Assembly: GCA_030159075.1 (NCBI GenBank)
Contig: BROG01000453.1
Location: forward strand, 434,001-498,000
Direction: 5' to 3'
DNA: 64,000 bases
Source of the DNA: Atrina japonica
Lineage: Eukaryota; Mollusca; Bivalvia; Pterioida; Pinnidae
Of this stretch, positions 11,644 through 23,839 are shown piece by piece. The position numbers and the translations under genes were made by a program. The notes under the pieces were generated by a model. It did not search any database. It worked only from the letters and a program-made list of their open reading frames with translations, and had not been told where the DNA came from. Each line of letters starts with the position of its first letter. Position 1 is the stretch's first letter.

Positions 11644-13803
11644 CTGTAATAGAAAACAAAAATATTTCTAATGTGAAATAGTATTCTAAATATAAAGTGT
11701 TATCGGTATTTACAGGTTATTTAAGTCACAAGAAAAATGAAGAGATCTAATACGTAGAGTTTACTTGGAAAATATTCGCCCTTTCATGATAGAAAACATT
11801 TACACTGTCCTAAAACATCTTAGTCTAATGGGTGACGTTAATGTCTGTGCTTTAGTAATCAGAAAATTTAGCCTTCATTTTAAATTCACCCTCTCAAGTA
11901 AGTAAAAACTAAACAGGAGTGAAATATTTCCAATCATTTATACGGTCAAAAACAGGAGTGAAATATTTCCAATTATTTATATGGTCAACATGAGGATTGA
12001 TAATTTTTGTTACGTTTACTTTTGTTCCCAAAGATAAAACGGAGTCCAGGCTTAACTTCTAGCATTCCTTTGCTTGACAGATTTTAATTATGTCATATTG
12101 TGCAGAAAAGGTAATACTTTGAAAAGCCAAAGGTGTCAAAATAAAGAGCAGGTTAACAATTTCTACTAGAATATTTTATAAATTTGAAGAAGCAAATTTG
12201 AATTTAAGTTCTAGAAAGCGGTTCCAACTGAAGCAGCCATATGGACCAGCTATTGCAGCAAACTAAACAGTCAGACTTTTCTCGTCTCGCCTTTTCCTTT
12301 TGACTTCATTTTCGGACAGACTAATTAATTTGACATATCATCCAGATCTTGTCAGGTTTTAATGGTTTTTGTCAGTCAAACCAGTTAATTTAAACCTTGC
12401 ACAGTATAGTAAAATCCATATAACCTGACAGGGTGGAGTCTTGTCAACCTTTTCTTGACCTGGACAAGTTTAAATTTCAGGTAAGAAATCATAACATTAA
12501 AATTACACTGATTAGAGAAATCGTTCCTATTCATCAACATATATATAAAAGAGTATCCAGTGAGGAATAAACCGTTTTCGCTGTGCACATCATATCCATA
12601 AAGTGATTAGAAGCATTCGTATGGTAATCAAATGGTTAATCCACTCGCCATCTTGTGTTAATCGGACAATAGCACTGTTTATTGATATGCATGTCTTATT
12701 ATATAAATATAACGTTCCTGAGAGGGTGGTAGTGGAGATTGTCACCCTGACGAAATACATTCGCCTTGGTTGACAATGATTTTCAAGGGGTGACAATTTC
12801 CATTACCACCTGATCAGGAATGTTATATTTCTAATATTATACCGATCCACTTTATTGAAGCATATATTATCCATTGAATTACTTAAAACACAAAATAAAC
12901 TGCAAAAGCATTATTATTTTTATACTTTATTCATGCAAAAATCTACATGAACATAAGTTCATCACGTCTAATATAAACTGCCTTCGATTTTCACCAAACC
13001 GTTCTTTGCGGCAATTTTGAATTTTAAGCCTCAAGCTAGCATGTCATGATATATCAATTCTGTCAAATCATTTAATTTTGGTTGTTATTTATTTCAGTTC
13101 TAGTCTGTGTCAAAGAAATGCATGTTAAACTTATATAGGCCAAGAAGTTACACCTAATTACTATGTAGGAATAACAAACAAACTGTACGCACATCTATTT
13201 CTTCACATGTGATATTTTTATTGAATATCACCCTGGAATGATGGAGACAGTGGGAAATACTCAATGCTTGTTGTCCATTGAAATCGCTAGAATTTATGAA
13301 GAGGTAAAATATTAACATAATGTAACTGAGAAAAAAACTAAGAAATTTTGTAGAGTAGAAATGTACCTTCTTGATAATGTATTGGATGTCTTCAGCAGCC
13401 CTGTCTATGATTTGCTGAATCCTTTTAGGGTCGGTCTCATCAGAATGACTGTTATACCCCTTTAAAGAACAACAAAAATGTATAGAAAACAAACATTAAA
13501 GTATGAAATCAGTGAAACTTGTATATGAAGACCCCCTTAGGGACACAAGAAAACTGGTCTTAATTGGGTAGTGTTCTTTATATAGAGGCTGATTTGTACA
13601 CAAATGGTACTATTGGGGACAGAAGAAAATGGTCTTTGTGACCAGGTGGCCTTTATACACAGGTGACCTCTAAAGCAGGTTTTAATGTATTTAAATGAAT
13701 GCAATATTGAATTGTGGTATGTAACTTTCTAGCTCTAGTTTGCTTATTCTGTAAGCAGTATTTTGAAAGAGTTATTTCCCTTTGGTGGCCATATTATGTG
13801 ACA

Positions 13804-13862
<59 letters not shown>

Positions 13863-15743
13863 GTGTATAAAATATATAAAATATATCCTATTAAATTAAC
13901 TAAATCAAAAGAAGTATTTCTGTGTATAAATAATTAGAAATAATTATTTTCAGGTAGAAATATTTATTTCAGGTCTTCATTTATAATCTAATCAGATAAT
14001 TTTAGTTACAATTATGATGTCCTTTTCACTAATATCGGTACTTTTAATCCAATATTAATCTAGTTTGGTTCCTTGAAGAAGAAAACTTATCAAGTTGACC
14101 CACAATACATCTGTCAAAGGGGAATACTGCTAATGGAAAACCATCTATTGCCACATAAACTAAATGGTCATTTCTACACATGCATGTACAATTGGTGACC
14201 ACTGACCAGCATGCTTATTAAGCTTTATTATCATGTGTCAGTTTCATTGCTATAATTAAATTGGCAGCTGCAAGAATAATCTTGTAGCTGAAATATACTA
14301 TAAAGTGCTTCATCATTGATCTGAGAGAAAAGGTCAAACAGAAAAATACCTGCTTTGTTGCTGCTGTAACTAGGAATATGCCATTGTTTACAATTTACAT
14401 TTTTGATAATGCTGTCATTGTTGTTCAAGTGAATAGTAAAAGCTTGAAATATGTATTGATGTAAATATTGGTAGAGTGCCAAAACTTCAACCTGCAGGTC
14501 CACATTTTAGTTTTCATTTCCTGTCTGCACAGCTTTATGCTTAGCTGGAGGGTAAATGGTTTATGATTTGATACCTTCATTGGACTGTATGATTGAGTGA
14601 CACGTAAAAGCCATTATAAATTTGGAGCACTTGAGTAAAATGGTGTACATCTCTGCCCCCCTCACAGGGACACATGGCAAGAGCTTTAATTGGCCGAATT
14701 TCTGCTTTATTTACTGATATATGTAAATTTAAGTTACTTTTTTATGCAAGATTTTAGGGTCTGTAAGAGGTCCTGTATTGGGTCACATTTCTATCGGGGA
14801 AAAAATAAGTAAAATTTTTGTACAAAATCATTTCACCAAATTACAGGTAAGAAATGACATAGTCTGAAAAGATGTCAAAATGTTTCATATGTTATTTATC
14901 CAATTTATATGGAAAACATACTTTTTTTCAATACATGCAGTGGTTCTGGAGGGGGAGATTTTGAAAGAAAGGTATCCCCTGGGACGTATTTTGCCCCACA
15001 CTGGATCCATCCCCTTGACCCATCTGGTCGAAAAACACAAATATGGTAAAGAACCTTGAGTACTAGGCCAAATATTTGCCCCGATTTTAAGCGGTTTTTT
15101 TTGGTAAAATCAGCCTGATTTTACCTCCCCCCAAAAGAATCACTTAAAATCAGGCAGAAAATTCAGCCTACTTGAGTACTTGCTTCATGTAAAGTTTCAT
15201 CAAACTGGTTTCAGCACGTTTGAAAAAAAAAAATGAAATTCGGACTACCACATTTTGTGCAGTTTATTTGACAAGTTTGTTATTTGTATATCTTCAGCAG
15301 TTAGCAAATGGCTGTTTTATTACTGTTATTTACACATTTTGTTAATTAAATAATTCATTATTTTCTAACCCCACCACTGATACTGATAGAAATAAGGGCC
15401 TGTGCTTGTGGCTGTAGTTTTATCCTCTGGCTCACAGGCATACGTAGCGTGTTGTCTACTGTAGACCCCCTTAATACTAGTAAGGAGAGACTATATAACA
15501 CACTACGTGTGCCTTACTCCAATAATATTAAAGCTCGCCTTACTTCGGATGTTCGTCAAAAGTATTGTTGCCAATGTTGGAGTACATGTGCCTGTGCTCT
15601 GGCTTTACCCAGGGTATCCACAGAAATGAAGGTTTTACCTGTCTTATGTAATTTTTGTAATAAATCTGTGCATCTTTTGGGAGCTGTCTCATGCACCGTA
15701 ATAAATGTCGGTAAAGCTGAACGGGATTCTTTATATTTGCCAT
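11632..15743 (-). CDS. LYRM9: LYR motif-containing protein 9, complete 3-exon gene
   Basis: Minus-strand exons 15743-15639, 13459-13367 and 11643-11632 join in phase 0 throughout and encode 69 residues plus stop (human LYRM9: 78). The Complex1_LYR signature is clear. Residues 9-16 read QLYRHLLR with the LYR triad at 10-12; RCMRQLP and IYYKNYIRQ follow, then HSDETDPKRIQQIIDRA and a basic KKYKK end. LYRM proteins are small helical mitochondrial factors that bind acylated mitochondrial acyl carrier protein and help assemble respiratory complexes or Fe-S proteins. The specific client of LYRM9 is not well known. The start is the ATG directly before NIKNPVQLYR; the only upstream in-frame alternative is a GTG. 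The gene is tail-to-tail with RPL23A. It could only be another LYRM paralogue; HSDE.DP.RIQQII fits LYRM9 best. Confidence 0.88.
12696..12842. mobile_element. Palindromic MITE in LYRM9 intron 2
   Basis: Left arm phrases AACGTTCCTG, GGGTGGTAGTGGAGATTGTC are mirrored on the right by GACAATTTCCATTACCACC and CAGGAATGTT. The arms are about 55 bp each, about 147 bp overall. It can fold into one long hairpin and has no coding capacity. Confidence 0.75.
13367..13459 (-). CDS. LYRM9: LYRM9 exon 2
   Basis: This 93-nt exon encodes 31 residues (GYNSHSDETDPKRIQQIIDR and eleven more). The acceptor is CTTTAAAG. The donor AAG/GTACAT is weaker than consensus, but the family alignment ends at exactly this point. 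Confidence 0.87.
13515..13692 (+). mobile_element. MITE family B in LYRM9 intron 1
   Basis: A copy of the 5849 and 32085 family: 'CTTTATATAGAGGCTGATTT', 'GTACTATTGGGGACAG', 'CTTTATACACAGG', ending GCAGGTTTTAATGTA. Confidence 0.65.
13803..13862. repeat. (AT)n microsatellite
   Basis: About 60 bases of alternating TA within LYRM9 intron 1. Confidence 0.95.
13893..13985 (+). repeat. Dispersed repeat, copy 1
   Basis: Shares ATTTATTTCAGGTCTTCATT and about 90 bases of flanking sequence with 15880-15975, and part of it with 16071-16095. One copy is in LYRM9 intron 1 and the other is at the presumed LYRM9 promoter. Confidence 0.6.
15065..15170. mobile_element. MITE family A with 10-bp target duplication
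   Basis: The 106-bp element begins AGGCCAAATATTTGCCCCGA and ends in the imperfect inverse (GGCAGAAAATTCAGCCTA). It is flanked by perfect direct repeats CTTGAGTACT at 15055-15064 and 15171-15180. A 9-10-bp duplication fits a Mutator-like transposase supplied in trans. Relatives are at 624 and 36589. Confidence 0.75.
15639..15743 (-). CDS. LYRM9: LYRM9 exon 1 (coding part)
   Basis: It encodes the first 35 residues, including the LYR triad at residues 10-12. The donor is CAG/GTAAAA on the minus strand. The 5'UTR boundary is not determined. Confidence 0.88.
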
Positions 15744-15873
15744 TGAAAATGTATTTCTTGCCAGCCTTTTCACATTTCGCTGTGATGTTGTGGGCTGATG
15801 TTGCTTTCGGCACGTCCTTGTTTTTTTTCAGCCAGATTATCCTGTACGCCGAACCCGATAAATGGCAGTCACA

Positions 15874-15881
15874 TATTTATA
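15874..15881 (-). promoter_or_regulatory. LYRM9: Candidate TATA box upstream of LYRM9
   Basis: TATAAATA on the minus strand lies 131 bases before the LYRM9 ATG. It would place a start site near 15845. In AT-rich DNA such matches are common, and this one sits at the edge of a dispersed repeat. Confidence 0.25.
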
Positions 15882-16128
15882 ATATTCAATCGACCTAATT
15901 AAATGAAGTATTCTTGTGTGTAAATGGTTTGAAACAACTATTTTCGGACAGAAATGTTTATTTCAGGTCTTCATTAATAGAGAGCGCAACTAGAACGGCC
16001 CGTTCGCGAAGCGAGCTTTGTGTTAGAGAGTGTGAAAAGACACTAAAAACCCATACAAAATACTAAAATATTTATTACAGGTATTCATTAATAGGGAGCG
16101 CAGCTCGAACGGGGCTTAAAACGAAGTT
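15880..16128 (+). repeat. Dispersed and tandem repeat, copies 2 and 3
   Basis: The first unit contains TTTATTTCAGGTCTTCATTA followed by GAGAGCGCAACTAGAACGG. A second unit starts near 16071 (TTTATTACAGGTATTCATTA, GGGAGCGCAGCTCGAACGG), about 113 bp later. The second unit is cut by a SINE at 16128 and resumes at 17209. Confidence 0.55.
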
Positions 16129-17208
16129 TGTTTTGTTTGTGTATTGTTGTTTAACGCCCCACTCAAGAATCTTTCACTCATATAGAGACGTCTTTCAAAT
16201 ACTCTTATATAGAGACAAATTCTGCCTCTGCTTGGATTCGTCACCAACGAGTGCAGATCGAGCTGGGGAAGGGAAACACCAAATAACTAACACTGCCACA
16301 TTCAAAAGAGTCGTCCCGACTTCTTTATTACACCTGTGGGGCAATTTAAGGATAATCACTTTCACATTACCAGGAAGTTAGGTCCGCCCATTTGAGACAA
16401 ATTCTGCCTCTGCTTGGATTGAACAGGACATCTGGTGCTCTAAAAAATCGAGCTAAAGGGGAAACCCCACTAGTTCAAACTAGTAGGAACACCAAATAAC
16501 TAACACTGCCACATTACCACCGTATCAGAGTTACCGCCCTTTGACCACTCTTTTGACACATAAAAAATATCTCAAATCTCACGAGATTACAGGGACAACG
16601 CGATAACGTATTAAATAAAAAAAGTAGCTTGATATATTGAAATGGATATCAAATATGCCTGTGAAACTCATCACAGTAGACTGCATCTCGGATAGTAGAA
16701 AAAAATATATACAATTTTACCAGTTGCCAAAAGCTTTACAATAGTCGCAAAACTTGACGTGGCTAGATTTAGTAAGAGGAGAAGGACCTAAAATAAATAT
16801 TGTGTCATACACTCGCCATTGGGCAAATTTGCGTCGGCAATCTTACATAGGTCAAGAAATTCATCTTTTTTCTTGTTGGAATGTTGAATTACTTTGGGCT
16901 TTAATATTTACAGCAACAAATCGCATTGTAAACTACTTTAATTTATGTTTGCCGCCATGTTTACACGTTGTCCCCCGAAACACTACTAAAAGCGCCTTTA
17001 ATATGAAGAGTTCCAATAATGGAAATAAGGCGTATTTTGGCCTATGCGCGGCACTTACAGCCATTGGGCAGTGAGGGTTCACTAACGTGATGACACCTAC
17101 TGTGACACGGGACCTCATCCGAAAGACAGGAAAGCAACCTGCCGTCGGCTGGACTCGACCTCACGATCAAGAGTCGAGCGCGCTACCGACGGAGCCAGGT
17201 CGGCTCGT
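16129..17208 (-). mobile_element. tRNA-derived SINE, reverse, split by about 840 bp
   Basis: The inverted A-rich tail is at 16129-16190 and the inverted tRNA-like head and body at 17035-17208. Together they match, in reverse, the intact copy at 18148-18431. Target duplication GAAGTT flanks it (16123-16128 and 17209-17214). The intervening 16190-17035 is foreign. It contains an internal direct repeat (16211-16305 against 16398-16510, sharing ACAAATTCTGCCTCTGCTTG and CACCAAATAACTAACACTGC). I do not recognise that insert. Confidence 0.7.
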
Positions 17209-17214
17209 GAAGTT

Positions 17215-17764
17215 AGTGCCATAATGGTAAAGAGTGTAAAAAGGAACTAAAAATCCATACATAGCACTATTAAACAATTTAATGTGTATCAGGTGAGATA
17301 TACTGGTAAGTCAAATTCTGTGTGGCTACAATGGTCGCCGCCATGGTTTTTTCTTGAATGATGGGTAATTGCCGATTTTGTATGTAGAGCCTGATCATGA
17401 TGCTCATTAATTTGGCTGCTTCATTTTATATCTAATTATGCACTACAAACGACTTATTTTGTTGAAAATTATTGTGTCTCTTTCACCAGAGACGTATTGT
17501 TATATATGTCTGTATTCACTAATTAATACTATGTAGGCAACCAAGTTGACCTAAAACATAGCCATTAGAGAGCAACAACTCTGGCAAAATATTGCTTTTG
17601 GAAAAGCATCTAATAACAATACTTCAGAAACGCTAAAATATACTCTTTCACAGAATTGCCTGATTGGTTTCTCGAATGAAAATATTTTATTTATAGAATA
17701 TATCATTCATTGCCCAGTTTAAGATTTATATCCTACATCAATACATAGCACATTGAAAGACAAA
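17215..17764. other. Spacer with no recognised gene
   Basis: Begins with the resumed part of the 16071 repeat unit (AAAGAGTGTAAAAAGGAACT). The rest is AT-rich and holds nothing I can name. Confidence 0.5.
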
Positions 17765-20515
17765 ACCAGCATAGCCGAGATGGCCAAGTAAGCACTAAAG
17801 TGGATGGAAAGTATTGGCAGGACAAGACTGCCAGGGAAATTCAAAGTTTGGTACTATCAACATAGCGTGCTTCCCAGGTTAGCTTTTGGAAATATATTCT
17901 AGTAACGACCCTGCCTGAAATTAGGATTAGGAGAAGGACAGTTGAAACATTTGGAGTTTGTGGTTGTGGTAAAATGATTAAGAATGAGAAGGGCTGACAA
18001 TTTATTGCACCAGGGCAAGACTGGGATCTAAACAACACATGGACACAAGCGGCGAGAAGGATCAGGAGGCAAAACAGGAGACGCACATAGAGTTTGCAAC
18101 ATCCAAGTTATGGGTGAAGAAATGTCAAACAGCGGTACGGTGAAGGATAGCTGGCCTGGCTCAGTCGGTAGCGCGTTCGACTCTTGATCATCAGGTCGTG
18201 AGTTCGAGTCCAGCCGGCGGCAGGTTGGTTTTCCGTCCTTCGAATGAGACAGTTAAAAGCGAGGCCCTGTTTCACAGTAGGTGTCAGCACGTCAAAGAAC
18301 CCTCACTGCTGGATGGCCGTAAGTGTCGAGCATAGGCCAAAATTTGAAGCCCTTCACCGGCATTTGGTGACGTCTCTATATGAGCGAAATATTCTTGAAT
18401 GGGACATTAAAAAAAATAAACAAACAAACAAACGGTAAAGGAGACGATTGTCCAAATAGACAATCAGCCACAGACAACAAACTCAGAGCAACTGGTGAAA
18501 TCACGGATCAAATGACCACCAACAGTTAAAAAGAGACAGTGGAGAGAGTTTGACAGTCAATGATTGGAAATGTAGACAAGAAGCTACAGATCGTGAGTAC
18601 GATAATCTATGCCATGGGGAAAGACCGATTTGGAAAAGTGGAAAGGAGAAGGAGAGATGGTACGAGGAACAACAGGATACTTTGACATACTTTGGGTACC
18701 TAGCAAAGGAGAAAATAGAATTTTGAAAACTCGAAGAAAAGATTGCGAAAAAGAATTACGGTCTCGAGAAGAGTGGAGAATATCAGGAAAACCAGGAAAG
18801 AGAGAACAAACAAGAGCGCATAAATCACGTTCAACCCATATAGGTTCATAAAGAAAACACTTGGAGTTTGGAGTGTTCCAAAGAGAAAATCTCAGAATAT
18901 ATTAGATATACCCACAGGGATTTGGAAAGAAAAAGGACTGGGCGAGTTTCATTAGCTGATCAACCTCACAAGAACCAACAGAGTCAGCGTTAAGATGTTT
19001 CAGAATCAAAACTCGAAGAAGAAATAACAACCAGAAAGGCTATAAAAACTTTTTTAGCACTTGGACCAAGTGGAATCCCGTACAAAGTTTAAAAAACTGT
19101 CACAAGCTGATTAAGGAGTTGTGGAAACTATTAAAAGTAGTGTGTAGGTGGAGGGAAACTTCCAGGAAATTGGCTACGATAAAAATGTAGCTTCATTCCT
19201 AAAAAGGAAGACTCTAAAGAGATTAAGCAATCCCGGACAATTTCGTTGCTGAATGTGGAAGGAAAGATCTTCCTTGTCATCTTACCGAAGATAATGGCAT
19301 GCTACATGCTGGTGAAACATTTTATCAATACTTCAACTACGAAAGGCGGAGTACTAGGGGCAAACAAATGATATCAAGTAGCTTGATTAAGCGAATGCAT
19401 ACGGCAATATTCCATACAAGCTTACTCAACACACATTAGCAAGAGATCACGTACCAGTCAAGTCAAGAAAGTGGCTAAAACATTATTTAGACAACTTGAT
19501 CATGAGATTGACAGTTGCATTTACACGACATCATAACAGAGATTAGAGATAGGGATCTTTACTGGATGCACCATATTGGTAATACTCTTTGCTGAAGTGG
19601 TAAACCTTTCGGTGCAATGGAATGAGAAGGAAATTCGAAAACCGGTGACTCATTCAGGAGCAAAAATGCCACCAGTAAGAGGATTAACAGATGACATGAG
19701 ACAACAAAGTCAGCACTTAAAGGGAAGTGAATGTTTCAGGACCTAAGAAAATAATACGCTAGACCAGAATGATAATCAAGGCAACTAGGCCGAGATTTTA
19801 TAAAGGGAGAGTTAAAGAGGAAGTCAAATCCAAGACAGGAGACGAAGAGATCACCAAAAACAGCGAGAAGACAGTGAAAAGTCTAGAGAATTTGTTTGTG
19901 CTTTTCACTGAAATTGACCTTTTCACTGAATTGGACCTTTTCATTGAACTAGAAATGCTTCCATGGAACATTTGAGACGGGTGTGGTATTCCAGCACAGG
20001 ACGCGGACTCCTTTCGGACACCTGGTCCTACCCCGTTTGGGATTCGCAATCGTTCTTCATATTGAGACCATTTACACATCTAATTTGTCGTGTTCTAATG
20101 GACTTGAGTTTCAATTATCAGTTGGTACTTCTTCAATTTAATAACACATTGAGGGATACAAACAGCATAACCGAGATAGTCAAGCAATCACAAAAAGATG
20201 GAAAGTATTGATAGGACAGGGTTGTCAGGGAAATTCAGTTTGGAGCTATCAAGATAGCGAGTTTCCCAGGATATCTTGGCCACTTATGATGTATGAAGTC
20301 CCACTGACTACAATGGAAAACGGTGTAGTGAATGTGCAACAGATTTCCCCGAGGATGGCTGGTGGTACCAAATAGTTTCTATAGTATTTGGTTGTACAGC
20401 ATAAACATGAAGCTGTAGATCCCATTAACGTCCATCACCGAGGAAGTCAAGGTGACCAAAGCATGGCAGTTGATGATGGTTAGGGAAAGCAATGACATCA
20501 AGTTACAAGAGGCCA
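17765..20515 (+). pseudogene. Decayed zinc-finger LINE (non-LTR retrotransposon)
   Basis: Protein fragments of a recognisable LINE polyprotein appear in order but in shifting frames. They are: a zinc-finger-like CGKMIKNEKG ending in TGA (17965-17997); IIYAMGKDRFGKVERRR (about 18598-18650); GPSGIPYKV, FIPKKEDSKEIKQ and RTISLLNVEGKIF (about 19070-19275); then GCTILVILFA (about 19565), SEKTVKSLENLF (about 19865) and GKFSLELSR/LPGYLGHL-type C-terminal remnants (20225-20285). A detached C-terminal fragment, GKFKVWYYQHSVLPRLAF at 17834-17888, precedes the zinc finger, so two copies abut. Many stops and frameshifts: not functional. The zinc finger and RT style suggest the R2/NeSL/Hero-like group, but the clade is not established. 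Confidence 0.65.
18148..18431 (+). mobile_element. tRNA-derived SINE inserted in the LINE relic
   Basis: The head CTGGCTCAGTCGGTAGCGCG and box B GAGTTCGAGTCC (18200-18211) mark a tRNA-derived promoter. The body contains CAGTAGGTGTCAGCACG and CCTCACTGCTGGATGGCCGT; the tail is AAACAAACAAACAAAC. Flanking near-identical 11-mers ACGGTGAAGGA (18137-18147) and ACGGTAAAGGA (18432-18442) are its target duplication. It postdates the LINE that it interrupts. Confidence 0.88.
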
Positions 20516-20654
20516 TAGTACAGATTAGATGAGGGCGGTTATGGACAGTGAGATGTGCGGTGGGACACGCGGAGAGAAGACCGAGACACGTAGACGTGAC
20601 GGGAAAAGTGACAATGGGAAGAACGGGTATTGGCAACATCTGTCAGCCACTCTG

Positions 20655-23480
20655 GGGAAAAGCAGACATTGTCGGCAGAATGTGACTGTCCCGTCAACAT
20701 CCGAATCACTCATTTGGTGACATTATCGGCAGACAGTGACTGTCTCGCCAACATGTAATCACCTTATTTAGACAATATCGGCAGAAGTTGACTGTCTCGC
20801 CGACGTCTCTATCAGTAATATTATTCGTTTAGTGACATTATAGGCAGACAGTGACTGTTTCGTCAACATCTGTGTCACTCGTTTGGTGACATTATCGACA
20901 GACAGTCACTGTCTTGTCAACATCTGAGTCAATCATTTTAGAGACGATGACGGCAGAAATTGACTTTCCCATTAATATCTGTATCACTCATTAGGAGATA
21001 TCGGAAGAAGGTGACAGTCTCGCCAACGTCTGTATCACTCGTTTTAAGATATTATTGACAGATGGTGACTGTCTTACCAACATCTATATCACTCGTCTAG
21101 AGATAATATCAACAGGATGTGACTGTCTCGACAACATTTGTATCACACGTTTAGAGACAATATCAACAGAATGTGACTGTCTCACCAACATCTGTATCAC
21201 TTGTTTGGAGATATTATTGACAGATGGCGATTGACAGATGGCGACTCTTACCAACATCTGTATCACTAGAGACAATATCAAACAGAACTGTGAATGTGAC
21301 TGTCAGACCTCTCACACAACATCTGTATCACTGTACCAGACAATATCAAATGTGACTGTCTCACCAACATCTGAATGTGGACTGTCTCTCACCAACATCT
21401 GTATCACTTGTTTGTTTTGAGATATTATATTGACAGTATCACTCGGCGTGACTGTCTTACATTACAAAATGGTGATCTGTGTCACTAGAGACAATATCAA
21501 CAGAATGTGACTGTCAGACCTACGTCTGTATCACTGCTTGGATATATAATTGACAGAATGTGACTGTCTCGCCAAAATCCGTATTACTCGTTTGGTGATA
21601 TTACCACTTGCTTGGATATATAATTGATAGATATTATAATTGACTGTCTCACCAACATTTGTAATCACACGTACCACTTGCTTGGATATAGCGATATTAT
21701 AATATAATTGACAGAATGTGACTGTCTCACAAAATGTGACTGCAACATCTGTATCACTCGTTTAGAGATATCATTGACAGAATGTGACTGTCTCACCAAC
21801 ATCTGTTTCATTAGTTTGGAGATACTATTGACATATGGTGACTGTCTCACCAACATTTGTATCATTCGTTTTGAGACATTATCACTTGCTTGGATATATA
21901 ATTGACAAAATGTGACCACTTGCTGGATCAAAATCACCAACACTGTATCACTTTGTACCACTTGCGTTGTGTATCACTTGCTTGGATATATAATTGACAA
22001 AATGTGGCTGTCTCACAAAATGTGACTATCTCACCAACATTTGTATCACTCGTTTAGAGACATTACTTACAAATGGTGACTGTCATCGCCTCACATCTTT
22101 GTATCACTCGTTTTTTAACTTAGATCACTGGTTTGGAGACATTAACTGTGATCAGATGGCGAGACTGTTTCACCATCACTTATGTAACGTTATGCACAAA
22201 ATCGTTTTGGAGGAAGAGGCGGTTGTCCCGGTCGTATATATTGACAGATGGGGTCGTGGCCGACATTGCGCTGTCTTACCAGCATCTGTATCACTCGTAT
22301 AGAGACAATATTAGCAGAATGTGAACTGTAACAAAAGAAAAAAATAGGTGTAACTCGCCAACATCTGCATCACTTACTTTGATATCATATATATGACAGA
22401 ATGTGACTGTCTCATCAACATTTGTAACACTCGTTAAGAGACATTATCAACAAAATGTGGCTGTCTCACCAACATTTGTACCACTTGCTTGGATATATAA
22501 TTGACAAAATGTGGCTGTCTCACCAACATTTGTACCACTTGCTTGGATATATAATTGACAAAATGTGGCTGTCCTCATAAAACAGAAATATCATTTGTAC
22601 CACTGTATGCTTGTTATCATACTGGGCTATATAATTGACAAAAGTGTGGCCTGTGGAAGATTTCTCTTCACAAATAGAGCATTTGTACCACTTGCTTGGA
22701 TATATAATTGACAAAATGTGGCTGTCTCACCAACATTGAGTACCACTGAATGCTTGAAAATAGATGTGTATTATATGTATTTGGGAAAACACGGGCAGCT
22801 AAAATTACATGACAAAATATGTGGCTGTAATATTCAGTCACCAACATAAACAACTTGTATCAAATTCTTTTGGAGGTCAAATATTATTATTGACAGATGG
22901 TGACTGTATCACCAACATTTGTACCGGCGCCCGTACTCCCAATTGTAGATGCGCTTCTAGAACTTTAGTGTTTTGCGTTGGTCAAAATTGACAAACATTA
23001 TCAAACAGAATAGTGACTGTTACCACACTAACATCTGAGTTATCTGGTTTGGAGATATAATATACAGTACGGTAAATGTCTAAAACTTACCCAAAACAAT
23101 TACAACTTTAATTTATTTAGTATCACTCGTTTAGAGATTAATAATCAAAAGAATGTGATTGTCCAACCACGTCAGATCCAACATGCTGTATCAGGTCTCG
23201 TTTAAAGGTACTACAGTTATCGGGGGGAGTAGACAGACGGTGACTGTTGTTTGATAACACCTCTAACATTGTACCACTCGTTTAGAGACATTATCATCAA
23301 AATGTGACTGGCTCACTAACATCTGTATCACTCGTTTGGAGATATAATTTACAGATGGTGACTGTCTCACTAACATTTGTAGAACTCATTTGGAGACATT
23401 TTCAACAGAATGTGACTGTCTCTTTAACTTATGTATCACTGGTTTGGAGATATTATTGACAGATGGGTAACTGTATCACT
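20655..23480 (+). repeat. 54-bp satellite array (about 2.8 kb)
   Basis: Tandem units built on GTGACTGTCTCACCAACATC, TGTATCACTCGTTTGGAGAT and ATTATTGACAG. Adjacent units at 21121 and 21175 are exactly 54 bp apart. The array is degraded, with many insertions, deletions and partial units. Near 22185-22270 it holds a foreign block (TTATGCACAAAAT, then GTTGTCCCGGTCGTATAT) that resembles the right flank at 23710-23800. Confidence 0.9.
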
Positions 23481-23839
23481 AACCATATTAGGTCCAAGTA
23501 GAAAAAATTCACACTGTACCAGATTTGGTAGATATTACTGACCGCGAGTGACACTATAGGCAGATATATGTATACTCCACAATTTACATACCAGCAAACT
23601 ATATGTCATTACCAGAACCACCTCTGCTTCCGGCACCCCCAATGCGAGATAATATAACACTTATTATTTGGATCGATGTCGGCATAGAGAGAGGGTTTAT
23701 TAATTCGTTATGCACAAAATATTTCACAGGACGTACCTAAATGGTATTTAGGGCAGTGAATGGTCCGGATAAGGGGGTTGTCCTGGCCGTATATGCGGAT
23801 GGTTGTATTTGCATGTGATCATTTAGTTTACATCGGGAT

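Noticed and set aside
15449..15898. 149-codon plus-strand frame over LYRM9 exon 1
   Set aside because: It is antisense to the LYR-motif exon and matches no family.
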